Origin: Echiichthys vipera
Lineage: Eukaryota > Chordata > Actinopteri > Perciformes > Trachinidae
NCBI GenBank assembly: GCA_963691815.1
Contig: OY829648.1
Location: forward strand, 12,586,246-12,650,245
Reading direction: 5' to 3'
DNA length: 64,000 bases
Both the position numbers and the translations under genes were made by a program. Each line of letters begins with the position of its first letter. The first letter of the stretch is position 1. This document shows, one piece after another, positions 26,000-61,550 of the stretch. The notes under the pieces were generated by a model. It was not told the DNA's origin and did not search any database. It saw nothing but the letters and a program-made list of their open reading frames with translations.

Positions 26000-28900
26000 G
26001 CTGACATAACATCCCAACTTATTGCCTCATACTGGCTTGTTGAGGAGATTTCGACCATTTCACATTGACCTCAACCGCAAATGAATTAAATTCAACTCAG
26101 TTCCATCTGCTGATGAATACCATTTGGTACAGTCGAAAGCTAGAGAATATGAGTTTAAAAGTTATTGGAAACACCAGTTTACAAAACAATGTCAACTTAA
26201 GATACTTACTCAAATGTGCTCATGCTCATTTGTGTTGAATTGAATCTGCTGCCTTATTGGACCTTGAGTTGCTTGAGACGGTTTTGTCAAAAGCTTATTC
26301 CAAGATCAAGAACAACAACGTTACCAAAGCATGTATGAAGAACATGTTGTGTGCCAGTGTTGTATTGTATCGGTATGTGTATTTGATGTATATATAAATA
26401 ATATTATATCTAAAATAATAAATGAAGCATAATGCTTTCAAGCATTTTATTAACAGTTTATACTGTGAGCAACAAGAGTCTCTGTGTCATCTGTTTGTGT
26501 GCCTGTCTCTGTCTGTTCTCAGGTATTTGATGTGTCATTCATGAGTCTGGAATGTTCTCACTTGCTTTACGCAGAAGAAGTTGTTGCATGATCAGACAGG
26601 AAGTGGGTCACAGCGTATTGTGTAAAAACACTTTCATTACATTATTGGGTAAGTGTTAATAGAATAGAACATACATTTTCCAAATATGTCCAAAACTAAA
26701 GTTTCAGGACCGGATCAGAGCAGATCAGTAGCATGCAAAAAAAAAAATACATCGCTCTCCCTGATCACACCACTTCCCATGTGAGAAGTCAGATTCCTGT
26801 TTATGCACCGTGATTTATTTCTCCCCATCTGTACCTGACGTGCAGGTTCCTGTCTCCAGCTATTCTTCGTCAGCACACTGACTTATTGTGCACTGATTAT
26901 AGACTTATTGAGCTGTGAATGTATTTTCTAAAGGTGGTGGAAATAACTAGGACCAATCAAAAAACCTGATGGACTTGTTCTGTTAACAGATTAAGATGTG
27001 CACAACCACACACATTCATCAGGGCATTAAGTTCATTACACAGATTTACACTTTTTGTGCTGTGACATTGAGGCGTTCTTAAGAAATGTGCTTCCTCTGA
27101 CATCTCCCGTTCATCAATACTACCAACAATGACGTGCTTTACCTGCCTCTCAGCGAAGTGTTCACACATGCAAACTCACTTCTGATTCGTTAGCTGTAAT
27201 CCAAACATCTGTAAAATGCTGGGAGGGGAGGTGGGTATGTGTGTTGGGCTCATGGCGTCACTGCAGGCAGCCCAGAAGCTCCTCGTCATACAGGAGATGC
27301 GTGCTTCTGTCTGTACTGACAAAGTGTTACAGAGGAGATGCATATCACTGTCTTTGTGTGAGTGTGTGTGAGTGTGTGTGTGTGTTTCTGTGTGTGTGTG
27401 TGTGTCATCAGAGTCCAGGTGGTGTCCTGTCTAAGTGATTCATGATGTGTGTTCCCACCCGAAGGCCATAGGCGTTAACACATGCACGCATGTAAAGACG
27501 ACCTGATCCACTGCAGGATTTCGATTCTGTTTATCTTTCAGGACACCACTACAGAGAGTCTTCCTTTTCTGCTCCTTCCTCATCCTCTCCAATATGCCCT
27601 GTTCTCCATCATAAATCAAAAGCATACACTTTAATTGGCTGTTCAACTTGCATTTGCAAAATATCTTCATGTTTAGTCTGGGCCCCTCCGCAACATTTCT
27701 GTGGCTGAGCAGCAGTAGGGGAAAGCATACTTGGAACGTCAGGAGAGGATATTGAAAACAGTAAATTACACTCTTGAATTACTTGCTGAGAGGCTGGATG
27801 GAACATGGCTGCATCCATACAGTGGGTGCAGGGGACTCACAGCGGCAACCTCATAAATCAGAGCTGCGAGTGCTGCGAGTGCTGTTCTCTATAAGGGTAG
27901 AGGGGATGCTTTCAACTGATTCAAGAAATCAATGGAGAATACTATACACACTGGACACCTATAATAGTTTTAAACGAAACTACTATTTCAAATACATAAT
28001 GTAAAATATATACACTCTGGTCACTTCACGTGCATTCATTTTGCAATGCTATTGTCCTTTTAAGATGAAGAATTAAAACATTGACTCGTCTGAGACCACG
28101 TCTGACATGGGTTGTTAGGAGGGATAGTGGGATCTATGTTGGGGTTTTTTGTTTTTGTTCCTGTTTTTCACTTTAAGGAAGATGCATTGATACACTGTAC
28201 GATTGTTGTATTATCTGCTTTAATTATGTTTAATTATCTGCAAAATACAATAAAAAAATGTTATATCCTGACCCTCTTTCGTATGTGTTTTTAGCCACAC
28301 CACTATGGCTCACACGTTCGTTTGTCTGTGTGTGTCCGCCAGTCGATCCACCTCTTCAGTCCAGACAGACATGTCTTTAACTATTCAGTGCATGAACCTT
28401 TGCACAGAGATTCATCGTCTCCAGAAGAGAATCCTTTGGTGGTCATCTGACTATTCCTATAGCCCAACAATAAGGTTGCCCTCTTTGGTTTTGAGTGAAT
28501 TGCTTAATATTGGGTGGTTGCCGTGAAATTTGCAACAAATCTGACATAAAGCTGCTTCAGCTTGCTTCATCCAAACCCACACATCTAATTTGTTATTTGT
28601 CCTGCAACTTAACCCAATGTCAAAAGCGAAACCATCCACACAGTAGTTCATTCGTTCCGTATTACCCAAGCTTGACAGTAGGCTGCTTCGAAGCCATGGC
28701 TCCGGTTTGCATTGTGAAACACGTCGAAGCCACAAACCAGTCAAACAACAACAATACAGAGCCCTTCCTTCTCACTTAACATTGTTGTTTAAGTTGCAGT
28801 CACCTAGAAATGCTAGACACCAAGCAACAGTTGTTTTTGTTGTTCTGTACAGATCATCTCACCAGAAAAGCGTAGCTGTTTTCATCTTTCTTTCTTTTTT

Positions 28901-30084
28901 ATCCTGCTCTACAGAAGGAGGGACAGTTTGGGTTTGGATTAGTTTTGCAACTCCTCCACATCAACACCACCAGCAGGGTTTTTCTTTACACTTTACAGAT
29001 TTACTAGAAGAAATATCTTTAGTATATTGGCCATTTACGTCATCTGTGCTTTTGTTTCTGAATGTTTTAAAGGCAAAGAGGGCAGATGCTTTGAATCAAA
29101 ACCCAGTGTTTTATGATGGCTCGCGCGGGGAGGTGAAGTAGTCAGACATTCTGCATTTTCCTGGTCATAACGGATCTGTGTGAATAAGTGTGTAACACAC
29201 TTTGTACATCTGTAGCAGTAAAGATCATACTTTAAAACAGCTGTCTCAGAATGACAAAAATATGGACTTTTTGTAGGTTTTAATAGTACGATATGAATGA
29301 ATATAAACACTGTAATTTTGTCAATAACTCATAGTTCCAGTGGTTACACAATAGGAAGCCTAGAAGCTGCAGCTGATGTGACCTGCATGTATCATTATGA
29401 AAGAAAAGGAAAAAGGTAAGAGAAAGAAGGATAACTGGGTGAGCAGAGCAGCAAATGAAAGACCGGTCAGGTGTAACTGCCGCTGATGTTGTAAAGTGTC
29501 TTTGACACGCTGTTACGTACATCAGCACTATTTGCTTGCTAACGCTAAGGTGTATTTGTCTCATTTCTCTAAGTTCCTTTATATTTAACTTGGTCAAACT
29601 TGCTTGGTCACAGTGGCTAAAAGATTGAGCCAGTTGCACATGCTTGCTCAAACCCAATGTAAGTAGATATTTACTATCACTAAATTAAAAAGGGTGGCAC
29701 CACACACAAATTAGTTTTAAACTTATTTCACTGAGACGAGTTATTTAGTGCTAAATCTTTACACCTAGTGCCAGGTGCTAGTGGCTAACTAATATGTAGC
29801 GTAACTGAAGTAACTGACAAAGCTAATGATAGCTTGCTAACATATGACCTGTTTATTGAAGGGTAAAATAAGTAACTTTAAAGTATTATGGTCGAAATAT
29901 CTGACCTTATACTCGATCAATATGTTTAATAATAATGTAAACTGGGAAGATTTTGACAAAACACTTTGTTAACAAGGTTTGCCTCGCTAACGTCATGATT
30001 CTCCATACGCTGTGTTTTTACCCACAGTAAATCCCTTTAGCTGGGGGTCATCCCTGTGTTTCCTGGTCGCATAAGCTTCTGCTT

Positions 30085-30330
30085 CTGATGATTTAATTTA
30101 GCATTTTGTTAGGATTAGGGGTTACGGTTAGGGTGAGGGTCAGGGGGCAGTGTTAGAGGCTACATAGGCCTATATGCAATGGAATTTGGCACTGATTGTG
30201 GAAAAAATAACGGACTGGGGAACATAGGACCCTTTCTGTGAAAAGCGGGGAACATCGGACCTTTTTATAAAAAAGGCCTAATGTAAAGGACCCGGGGAAC
30301 ATAGGTACACTCCCTTTAGCTGTCACAGAG
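30085..30330. repeat. Dispersed repeat with 'gggaacat(a/c)ggacc' units
   Basis: The motif gggaacatagg/gggaacatcgg occurs at least three times within 130 bp (near 30216, 30247, 30295), preceded by a telomere-like 'ggttagggtgagggtc' stretch. Family not recognised. Confidence 0.45.
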
Positions 30331-31146
30331 TCAGCCTCTACCTCATATATTAGCTTCCAATAGCCATATTCTCATTAACGCAACAATCTGCAAGAGACAG
30401 TTTGCTATCAAACCGCTTAAAAAGTCCTGCTTCATAGTACAGGCCTCTGTTTCAAACAGTACTGTTGTTGGCTGGGTCTGTGTTTTGCCCGCCAGCAACT
30501 ACGTGTCGTCACGCTGTAACGTCGCTTACTCCTATTAACTCCAAAACACACATTTTCCCGTAGCCTGCATATGTAAATACAGGCTGCCTACATTTACTAA
30601 GGATTTTCATTTAGTTTTTAGCCCTGAAAAATGTATCTAATTTTAAGTTATGCTAGTTTTGATGCTATATGGAGCTTATTAGATTTAACATTACATATTA
30701 CTAAGTCTTGACTATTTTGACATTTCTTAAGTTTTGATGGTGAAACCTGATTAATAAACTATCTAGTTTGAAATGAACTAGTAGAAAACTTAGTGTAATG
30801 ATTACAGTAGCTGGTGCAACCCAGTCCTGGACTATAAGTGTGTCTTCGTCCTTGTTTGCATACATTCATATCATGGAGCTCCTCCTTTAGGGGCCATCTT
30901 TCTCCATATCCCTCTCTCTATGAGCAACTATGGACACTGGTCTCCATTGTTCACAGAAACTCTGATTCTCAGTTTGCTTTCATCCCTCACTCACCAGACT
31001 CGTATCAGGTGCACAGAGCTCAGGGCTCACATTTCAGACAGCTTTTGTCGAACTTCTCATAACTTGGCACCAGGGCTCAACACAAACTTTTAAAAGTTAG
31101 GGGTTGCCATTTTTAGTTTCCTTATATTTTGAGTAATGAGATATTA

Positions 31147-31434
31147 TTCATTCATTCATTCATCTCCATCCGCTTATCCCGGGGTCGGGGTCGCGGGGGG
31201 TGGGGGGTGGGGGACTGGAGCCGATCCCAGTTGACATCGGGCGTGAGGCGAGGTACACCCTGGACAGGTTGCCAGTCTATCACAGGGCACGTAGAGACGA
31301 ACAGAGACAGACAACCATTCAGACCTAAGGGCAATTTAGAGTAATCATTTAACCTAACACGTGCATGTCTTTGGATTGTGGGAGGAAACTGGAGTACCCG
31401 GAGAAAACCTACGCAGACACGGGGAGAACATGCA
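31147..31434 (-). mobile_element. Non-LTR retrotransposon 3' tail (L2-like)
   Basis: Starts with (ATTC)n, then 'catccgcttatcccggggtc', 'ggcgtgaggcgaggtacacc', 'catgtctttggattgtggga' and 'cggagaaaacctacgcagac'. This is a very common fish repeat, generally assigned to an L2/Maui-type LINE 3' region; family from memory. Orientation inferred from the ATTC tail being at the left. Confidence 0.55.
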
Positions 31435-32880
31435 TGCATCCGCATAATAATGAAATGGGACAAAACAAAATGAAAGGTTTATTACAGCAATCAAACAAAA
31501 TTCTCTGTCGTTTGTGTTTTATCTAATACATTACAGAACTTGAATCTTAGGTGTCATCAGGTGTTCACCCACCCTTCGCTTCCCAAGACTTCTCAAATGC
31601 CATTTTTGTTCTTCATTCAGGTTCAGTTGAATCAATTTCACATTTGTTTGTGATGTTGTTGGGTTGGTCAAACTTTTCCCCCTACAGTTAAACAACTTAA
31701 TTTGCTGCACCATTGTCTCTAAAACCGATGCCTCTGTGTACACGTCTGCACATTGAGCGTTTTCTGGTTTCGGTTTTGACTTTAAATGCATTGTTTTAAT
31801 GACAGCAATGCAAGAAGAGACGTTAAAAATTCAAGATTACTGTATTTATTATTATTTGGACATCATGTTGCTGTTTGCTGTCCCTTTTTTTATTCGACAA
31901 AAAAGTCCAAGCGTTGGTTGCCAATTTCTCAGAATGGTTACAGTCGAGCCCTGCTTCAGACATGTTTTTTTTTTCCTGCTGTCGCTGATGATCACATTTG
32001 AAATAACCATAGAAGCTGTCTGAATTACATCACAGTCATAAAAACAAAACAGATCAATGGTACCATGATAGAGGCACTAATTTGCAGGATGTGAAGGTCG
32101 TACCATCACAGCACCTGGCAGAGTAGACTATTGCAACTGACTAAGCCTTGAAAAAGAACATTGGCCTGTTCATTGAATCCCTAACCTCTGTTTGTATCTG
32201 TTGCCCATAACAGCTTACTCTGTTGTTTTTCTTACAAATGTACTGTATCTAGACATTGTTTGGCTAGTTTAAGTCACCATGATATAACAGTGGACTTTGG
32301 CATGGCAACACCTTCGGCTCTAATGTCCAAATAATATGAAAGCTTATGAACTCTTTTATCCTTTCTCTCTCCCTCCCTCCCTCTACTTTGCATGTTACTC
32401 CCTCCCTCTCTCATCCTCTAATATACACACTCTTGAAGGCCCTGAGTGTGAGATGTTGTGCACCAGCGGGACTCTTTATCCACTGACAGGAGGTTAAATG
32501 TGGAAACAAGACCTGCGTTTCTCTCTCTCCTCTCTCTCTCTCTCTCCTGCCTGATCTGTGGCTCTCGCTGAAAACACAACAACCCAAATAAGGAGATCAG
32601 CCACGTTTGAAGAGGGGGTGAGTGGAGTGGAGAAGCCAGACCAATCCTTAGAAAAGGCCCCGGACGGGTGGTTTGATAGGGGAGAGTACGTGTCTGAGAG
32701 CGTGATAGTCAGGGAGTCAGGATGGAGTGGAGGCAGAGTGGTGAGTGAAGGAGCAATGGATGGAGAGGTAGAGGATGGAGAGAAAAGATGGAAAGAGGGT
32801 GGGAGGGGTGAGAGCATAGGAGGAGGAGGAGGAGGAGGAGGAGGGGGTGATCAGAGACTGAAGGCAGGTTCTGTTGCTGT

Positions 32881-32901
32881 TTAAATAACTACCCATATAG
32901 G
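32881..32901 (+). promoter_or_regulatory. Candidate CArG/AT-rich muscle promoter element upstream of tpm4 exon 1a
   Basis: CCCATATAGG at 32892-32901 differs by one base from the SRF-binding CArG box, CC(A/T)6GG, and is preceded by TTAAATAA, an MEF2-like run. It lies about 235 bp before the exon 1a start codon, a fitting place for a striated-muscle tropomyosin promoter. It is only a motif match. Confidence 0.35.
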
Positions 32902-33135
32902 GCTCAACTCTCCATCTCTGTTCACAGCTCTGTCTGTCTCCTTCCAACTTTCACTCCCTTTCTCTCTCTCTCTCTCTCTCTTTCTTCATTTCTCTGCAGC
33001 CTTGTTGGACTCCAGCTCTCTTCGGCACTGTGCGCGTCAGACCAAATCTCCATCTCAACACAACAGCAGACTTTGTTTTTTGAAGCTGCCTTCTCACATC
33101 TCAGAGGGCGGAAATCCAACCCATCAGCCACCACC

Positions 33136-56694
<23,559 letters not shown>

Positions 56695-57868
56695 ACACAC
56701 AGAGAGGAAGCTGGAGAGGATGAGATCGTCATGTAACATTCCTTTAATGTTCGACTCCATTCCACATTTCGAGCTGTAAAATCTTTATTCCCCGTGTGAA
56801 GGGGGATTAACTTAATGCTTGTCCCTTGATGTTTTTTTCTGAGGCACAACTGTTCTTTTTCTCTTTTTTTTTTTTAAGATGGGATGTCATTTTAACCCCA
56901 CTGCTTCTTTTTTTCTTTTTTATCTCCAGCTGTGATCGCAGAAATTCTCCCCATACATGATTTTTGACCACTTATCTAGGAAGAACTGGCAACTTACACA
57001 CCCAAAGAAAGCTCAGATTAGGTCACAGATCCACTTAAACTGGCTACATTTTTACATTTTATGTGCACATACATTAAGCCTCTGTCTGATTATTTTAATG
57101 CATATGCTACAGATGGCGTTGGGTTTCGCTCAGTCTTTGTTAATATGGCTCTGAAGTGCCACCTAGTGGTGATAGTCAACAGTCTTCTTCTTCTGATCAT
57201 GCTGTACCACCTAGAGAGGCTAGAAGTTAACAGACATATGGTTTATGTGTGCCTGTCTTAGCAGTGTTCTCCTAAATCTGTGTTTAAACAGCATGATCAA
57301 GTTGGACGGGTGACCTTATGGAAAGGCGTCATACATAAACACGTTAAGGCACATGCTGCTCACTCACTCACTCTAGACTCCTTTACATGTCATTAAAAAG
57401 TAACGCCTCTTTTGCCAATCCCCATATATCCCGAGGCCTACAGTACATGTTGAAAATGCAGTATTTCTGTTCATCAAATGTTTACTTCTCTATATTTAAT
57501 GCAGGAATCTGCAGAAACTGAGAGCTGTGCATGTACAGTATCTAGCAGTGACGTGCATTGATGTACCTTTCCCTAAGCTTGACCTGGCTGTTGACACGTT
57601 CTTCATCATTGCCAACTATATGCCATAATGTAGCCAATATTTACTAGAGTTACAATATATTGTATTACATGAGCGAGCTAAACCCCAAACCACTGGAAGC
57701 TCAAGTCAAGTTTTATCAACCATGGATACATATTGTATATAGTAGAATAATGTTAGGTATTTGAGAAATTGTATTGCTTTTGATTATTTCTGGTTTTTGT
57801 TTCATTTACACCACTTCTTTTTTTTGCCAGGGGAACTCTCAAGACCAAAGAAACCACATAACACGGAC

Positions 57869-57874
57869 AATAAA
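57869..57874 (+). terminator. Poly(A) signal for tpm4 exon 9d transcripts (AATAAA)
   Basis: AATAAA followed within 20 bp by TTTTATTTTTTTG and GTTTGTG, a good downstream element. A second AATAAA at 58012-58017 may give a longer form. On the opposite strand an AATAAA lies at 57894-57889, so this point can end transcription from both sides. Confidence 0.65.
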
Positions 57875-58092
57875 ATCTTAAAAAATGTTTTATTTTTTTG
57901 TTTGTGATGGTCATCATGGTTTCACATCACGCCAGGGCCGTGAAAAAGCGCCTCACACATGATGGAGACCATTTTGAAATATTTCATTCACCAACCCCCC
58001 TCTGTCAACCTAATAAATGTTTTACAGAAATCGTGGCTCATTGGACTTTTTGGGTCATTTTGAAAATTTCAATAGAAAATCATTTTAACTCA

Positions 58093-58098
58093 TTTAAT
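58093..58098 (-). terminator. Candidate poly(A) signal of rps27-type gene (ATTAAA)
   Basis: ATTAAA on the minus strand about 220 bp after the stop codon of the eS27-type gene. Confidence 0.5.
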
Positions 58099-58318
58099 AG
58101 AAGTAGTCAAAACTACATAAAATGCTTCATCATATCAATCTGATATACATACACTTCACTCTGAGCATACGGGAACATCTGCACGTATAAGTTTCTCAAG
58201 CTGAGTGGATAACGTTTCACTCCACATTCTCAGTATACACACAGATACGGTATATTTCTCTTCTGTAAGGCTCAGACTCCTTTTCCCCCCGTGGTCCATT
58301 CTGCTTGCACTTTTCTGC

Positions 58319-58347
58319 TCAGGAGTATTTCTTTCTGAATGCACAGC
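58319..58347 (-). CDS. rps27: rps27-type coding exon 4
   Basis: 29 bp, (G)CAFRKKYS and TGA, equivalent to GCSFRRKQH. Acceptor TGTCCAG preceded by a T-rich tract. Confidence 0.88.
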
Positions 58348-59190
58348 CTGGACAGACAAAAATCAAACATTTCAATATCTCATCACAGGCAAAACCGTAA
58401 AGAAAGGATGGACACCTTTCATAAATGTCACTCATCTTTTGGTCATATATCCACTGACTTTAACACCTGGGAGAAATAAGATAAGCAACATAAAAACATC
58501 CCTCTCTATATATATATATATATTTTACCTTCAGTAAGTCTGCATTTCCCTCCTGCTGGCTGGCAGAGGATTAAAGAGCAGCCTGCACAAGGTACCACTG
58601 TCTGGGCATGGCTGAAGATGGTGGTGATCTTGTAACAGCCTGAGTTGTTGAGAGAAAAGGTAAATTAGTACTTCATTCAAAAACACATCAGAAAATGAGT
58701 GAGGCCTCACCTGTGCATTTAACATCCATGAAATAGGAGTTGGGACTCTGCACCAGCCGCTTCTTTTTGTGTCTACTCCTCTCTTTAACAAGACTGGGGT
58801 ACAACAGATCCTTATCCTGCTGCAACCGAGAGCAGAGCCTGATTACAGGTGTCACTTTGTCATGTTTTGATTTTACTGTAATGCCCCCTACAGTGAGATG
58901 CATGAGCTATTAAGAGCAAGTGGCAGACAACACAGACATGCCCAGGCATGCCCATGTCTGAGCAGCTACACCTGTAGCCTTGAATACAGATGATGATTTT
59001 TTTAAACACATTTAGGTATATTCTACAATGTATCAGCTGATTTATAAATATTATACAATCTGTTTCCATACAGTGTTATGTTTACTGATAATAACAATAG
59101 CAGGCGTTGCACTTTGTCTCTCTGATACTGCTCTAATGTTTCTAACCATAAAACATGTTTAACAACAATAAGATTTTCACTTACAGACAT
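58319..59190 (-). CDS. rps27: Ribosomal protein eS27 family (RPS27/RPS27L-like), complete, four exons
   Basis: Zinc-finger protein of the 40S ribosomal subunit. Exons on the minus strand: 59190-59185 (ATG TCT), 58819-58711, 58639-58529, 58347-58319. They join in frame to 84 codons plus TGA, exactly the usual RPS27 length. Visible identity markers: KDLLYPS (human KDLLHPS), HKKKRLVQSPNSYFMDVKC, CYKITTIFSHAQTVV, and GGKCRLTEG. The C4 zinc finger is complete: Cys37, Cys40, Cys56, Cys59. Differences from human RPS27 and RPS27L include a start MSQD instead of MPLA, CTGC for CPGC, VPCAGC for VLCVGC, and a C-terminus CAFRKKYS instead of CSFRRKQH. Introns in an expressed-type gene structure argue against a processed pseudogene. 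It is convergent with tpm4. The tiny first coding exon is inferred from ATG-TCT-GTAAGT and the exact length match. Confidence 0.9.
58529..58639 (-). CDS. rps27: rps27-type coding exon 3
   Basis: 111 bp, (G)CYKITTIFSHAQTVVPCAG then CSLILCQPAGGKCRLTE plus one base. Contains the second half of the zinc finger. Acceptor ACTCAG, donor GTAAAA. Confidence 0.95.
58711..58819 (-). CDS. rps27: rps27-type coding exon 2
   Basis: 109 bp, QDKDLLYPSLVKERSRHKKK then RLVQSPNSYFMDVKCT plus one base. RLVQSPNSYFMDVKC is identical to human RPS27. Acceptor TTGCAG, donor GTGAGG. Confidence 0.95.
59185..59190 (-). CDS. rps27: rps27-type coding exon 1 (two codons)
   Basis: ATG TCT followed by a consensus donor GTAAGTG. 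Joined in phase 0 to exon 2 it restores the exact family length (MSQDKDLL against MPLAKDLL). Very short coding first exons are common in ribosomal protein genes. Confidence 0.7.
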
Positions 59191-59284
59191 TTTTCTTCAA
59201 ATCACTCAGATTTATCCTCCAATGCAAACACGATGCAGAAAGTGTGATTTCAAGTGCGCCTCTCTCAACTCCAGTGTTGTTGTT

Positions 59285-59335
59285 CTGACGTTTACCGGAA
59301 GAGACCGAGCGGGCGGGGGCTCTCTCTTTGGGGGA
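59285..59335 (-). promoter_or_regulatory. Candidate rps27-type promoter and start region
   Basis: On the minus strand GGTCTCTTCCGG (around 59295-59306) combines an ETS-type site with a pyrimidine run like the 5' TOP start of ribosomal protein mRNAs. A CRE-like TGACGT lies at 59286-59291 and GC boxes (GGGCGGGGG) at about 59311-59319. The resulting 5' UTR would be about 110 nt. Start site not proven. Confidence 0.45.
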
Positions 59336-59721
59336 GGCGCAGCAGATGCTAGTGGATGAACTGAGGTCCATGTTTATAACACAATAATGTAACTTCAAGA
59401 ATTACTTTTATAAACTGTACAAAACAAGAGTCAAAACCAAAATGAATGGTTAAATAGCAGTTTCTAACTCATAGACTGTTACAGTAACTAACTCTAACTA
59501 GAGCTGTTTTTCTATGCAGTCGAACTGAAACAAACAGACTTTTAAACTGTCTTTAGGCATTTTATAGGATATTTAGTATCAAATCCCTGTCTAACATTTT
59601 TAGTGGTGTAAAACTAAATATTGGTTATTGCAAAAATATGCGTAACTGACAGAAAATATCAGCCTTTGTTTTCCACAGAAGACACTTCGAGCATTGCAGA
59701 AGTGGGACAGTCCCTCTTGGG

Positions 59722-59923
59722 CATGGGTGTCAAAGTCAAGGCCTGGGGGCCAGATTCGGCCTTATCTTGGCCCCCGGGATGATATATGATTAGTATTAGT
59801 ACCGGCCCACACGCCACAGCCGCCTGCTGGTGGTTTTTCACGCACCAAAACTACATTACCCACAATGCAACGGTAGCCAAAAAACTCACTGCAGCGCCGC
59901 CTCAGCATTCTGGGCAACGCAAC

Positions 59924-59962
<39 letters not shown>

Positions 59963-60404
59963 CCCAATAACGGCTAAACGGAAGGTGGACGATGAGAACA
60001 GGTTGTTTCAAACACATGTTCACAAAGCTGTGTGTCTTTATCTTGATATTAAGGAATACATTTTATTTTATTTTTTGCTGTTTGCCTGTTGAAAATGTTT
60101 TCCTTGAAATAACTAAAGTCATAAGAAAATATTGCTTTATTCATTAAATGTACAGGAAAAGTTGTTTTTTGTCTGTGAGCCTGTTGAAGAATGTTTTCAC
60201 TTGAAATTACTGACAGGCGTACAAAAATATTGGATTATTCATTTAATCATTAAATAAAACACGGTACACTGTGTTAGGTCTTGGTTCAACAGGTTATATG
60301 CATCATTTTAATATGTTTTAATAAACATTGAACCAGTCCGGCCCTCGGCTTGTAGCAGATTTGTTTTTTTTGGCCCTCTGATGTATTTGACTTTGACTTT
60401 CCTG
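59722..60404 (+). mobile_element. Internally deleted hAT-type transposon with 8-bp target duplication
   Basis: Ends: left CATGGGTGTCAAAGTCAAGG, right complement CAGGAAAGTCAAAGTCAAAT. Flanks CTCTTGGG (59714-59721) and CTCTGGGG (60405-60412) agree at 7 of 8 bases, the hAT signature. Inside, 'gctaaacggaaggtggacga' onward (about 59972) reads AKRKVDDENRLFQTH, the start of a GTF2IRD2-like hAT transposase, but its ATG is mutated to ACG and the rest of the frame is deleted. It also holds a short CA repeat (59931-59960). Non-autonomous. Confidence 0.8.
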
Positions 60405-60422
60405 CTCTGGGGTCTAAATAAA

Positions 60423-60764
60423 GGGTGGAAGTAGCTCAGTCCATAGGTGACTTGGCTGGGAACCGTACGGTCGCTGGGTCAAGTCCCCGTGTGGACCATG
60501 TATGGAGCGTGGACTGGTGGCTGGAGAGGTGCCAGTTCATCTCCTGGGCACTTCCTCGGTGCTTTTGAGCAAGGCACCGAACCCCCAACTGCTCGGGGCG
60601 CTGGTCACTGGCAGCCCCCTCGCTCTGACATCTCTCCTTAATTGCATGTATAGGCCCTGTTTGTGCATGTGTGTATTTCGGGTCTGTGTGTGTGTAACAT
60701 GTATAATAATAAGAGTGAAAAAATCCAATTTCCCCGTGTGGGATTAATAAAGTAATTCTTCTTC
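60423..60764 (+). mobile_element. tRNA-derived SINE
   Basis: Begins with a tRNA-like head: box A TAGCTCAGTCCATAGG (60432 on) and box B GGTCAAGTCC (60477-60486). The body contains 'gcaaggcaccgaacccccaa', 'ggcagccccctcgctctgac', 'ctgtttgtgcatgtgtgtat', and the tail GGATTAATAAAGTAATTCTT. This order is a widespread teleost SINE. It lies 19 bp after the hAT element. Confidence 0.85.
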
Positions 60765-61550
60765 TAAATGTAAAACCAAATTCTAATATAAGAATAAACG
60801 ATATCCTTTCTAATGAAGTATCTGACCACATTATAATAATTATTATGGGGAAATGTGGTCATTCATGTAAAATTTAGAAACCTCCACTACCCCGGTTTAA
60901 AAAGTATACTTTTTTTTTGCAAACATTACCTGATGCAAACCAGCTATTCCAAAAAATGAGATTCTTTGGTGTTTTGAATAAAACATTTTTTTTCCCTAAA
61001 ATGTCTGTGATTTATTGAAAGGGTAACGTGTGATACATTTTTTTTTTTTATTTGAGGACTTTTAGGGGATAATGCCTTGCCTTAAGTATTTTTACTTTAT
61101 TATGCATGTACTATGTAATTTATTTTTTAGAACAATGCCGCTTTGAATATGTTTATAACGTTTTTGAGAAATGCAAATTCAATAATCCTACGAGAAGTTG
61201 TAATGTACTGAATTGTTTTAAATAAAGTTTTGGAGAAAAAAAACAACAACAAAAAACACAAATAATTTAATCCGGGTGACCGTAGACACCAAAACGAGCA
61301 CACCCAACAGGATTTTTTTAATTCTCCTTTTTTAAAAACTTTATTTATCATCAAACAGTTTGAACAATTGAAAAAGGAACAAAAAACAAAGTGACAGACT
61401 TTCCAAGACATCACAAGGGCGCACATGGGGCACCTTATAAAGGCATGTTCACTGAATGTAATTTGAATAAAATTCAATAGCTCATAAATATTTTTCATTG
61501 GATTCAACATATGACAGAGACTCAAAATATATTTTTAATTAAATTCAAAA
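60765..61550. other. AT-rich intergenic sequence
   Basis: No gene seen. Contains 'cacacccaacagg' (61299-61311), the same end sequence that closes the two duplicated blocks to the right, so an older third block may end here. Confidence 0.5.

Noticed and set aside
28457..28779. Overlapping frames of about 95 codons on both strands
   Set aside because: A weak resemblance to transposase-derived sequence was considered, but no conserved motif could be confirmed.
31152..31463. 103-codon minus-strand frame
   Set aside because: It falls inside the common LINE 3'-tail repeat.
32558..32884. Gly/Glu-rich 108-codon frame before tpm4 exon 1a
   Set aside because: It arises from purine-rich simple sequence (GGA)n and has no recognisable domain; more likely promoter or 5' flank.
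60423..60500. Possible tRNA gene
   Set aside because: Box A and box B are present, but the sequence continues into a SINE body and A/T-rich tail, and no clean acceptor stem closes.
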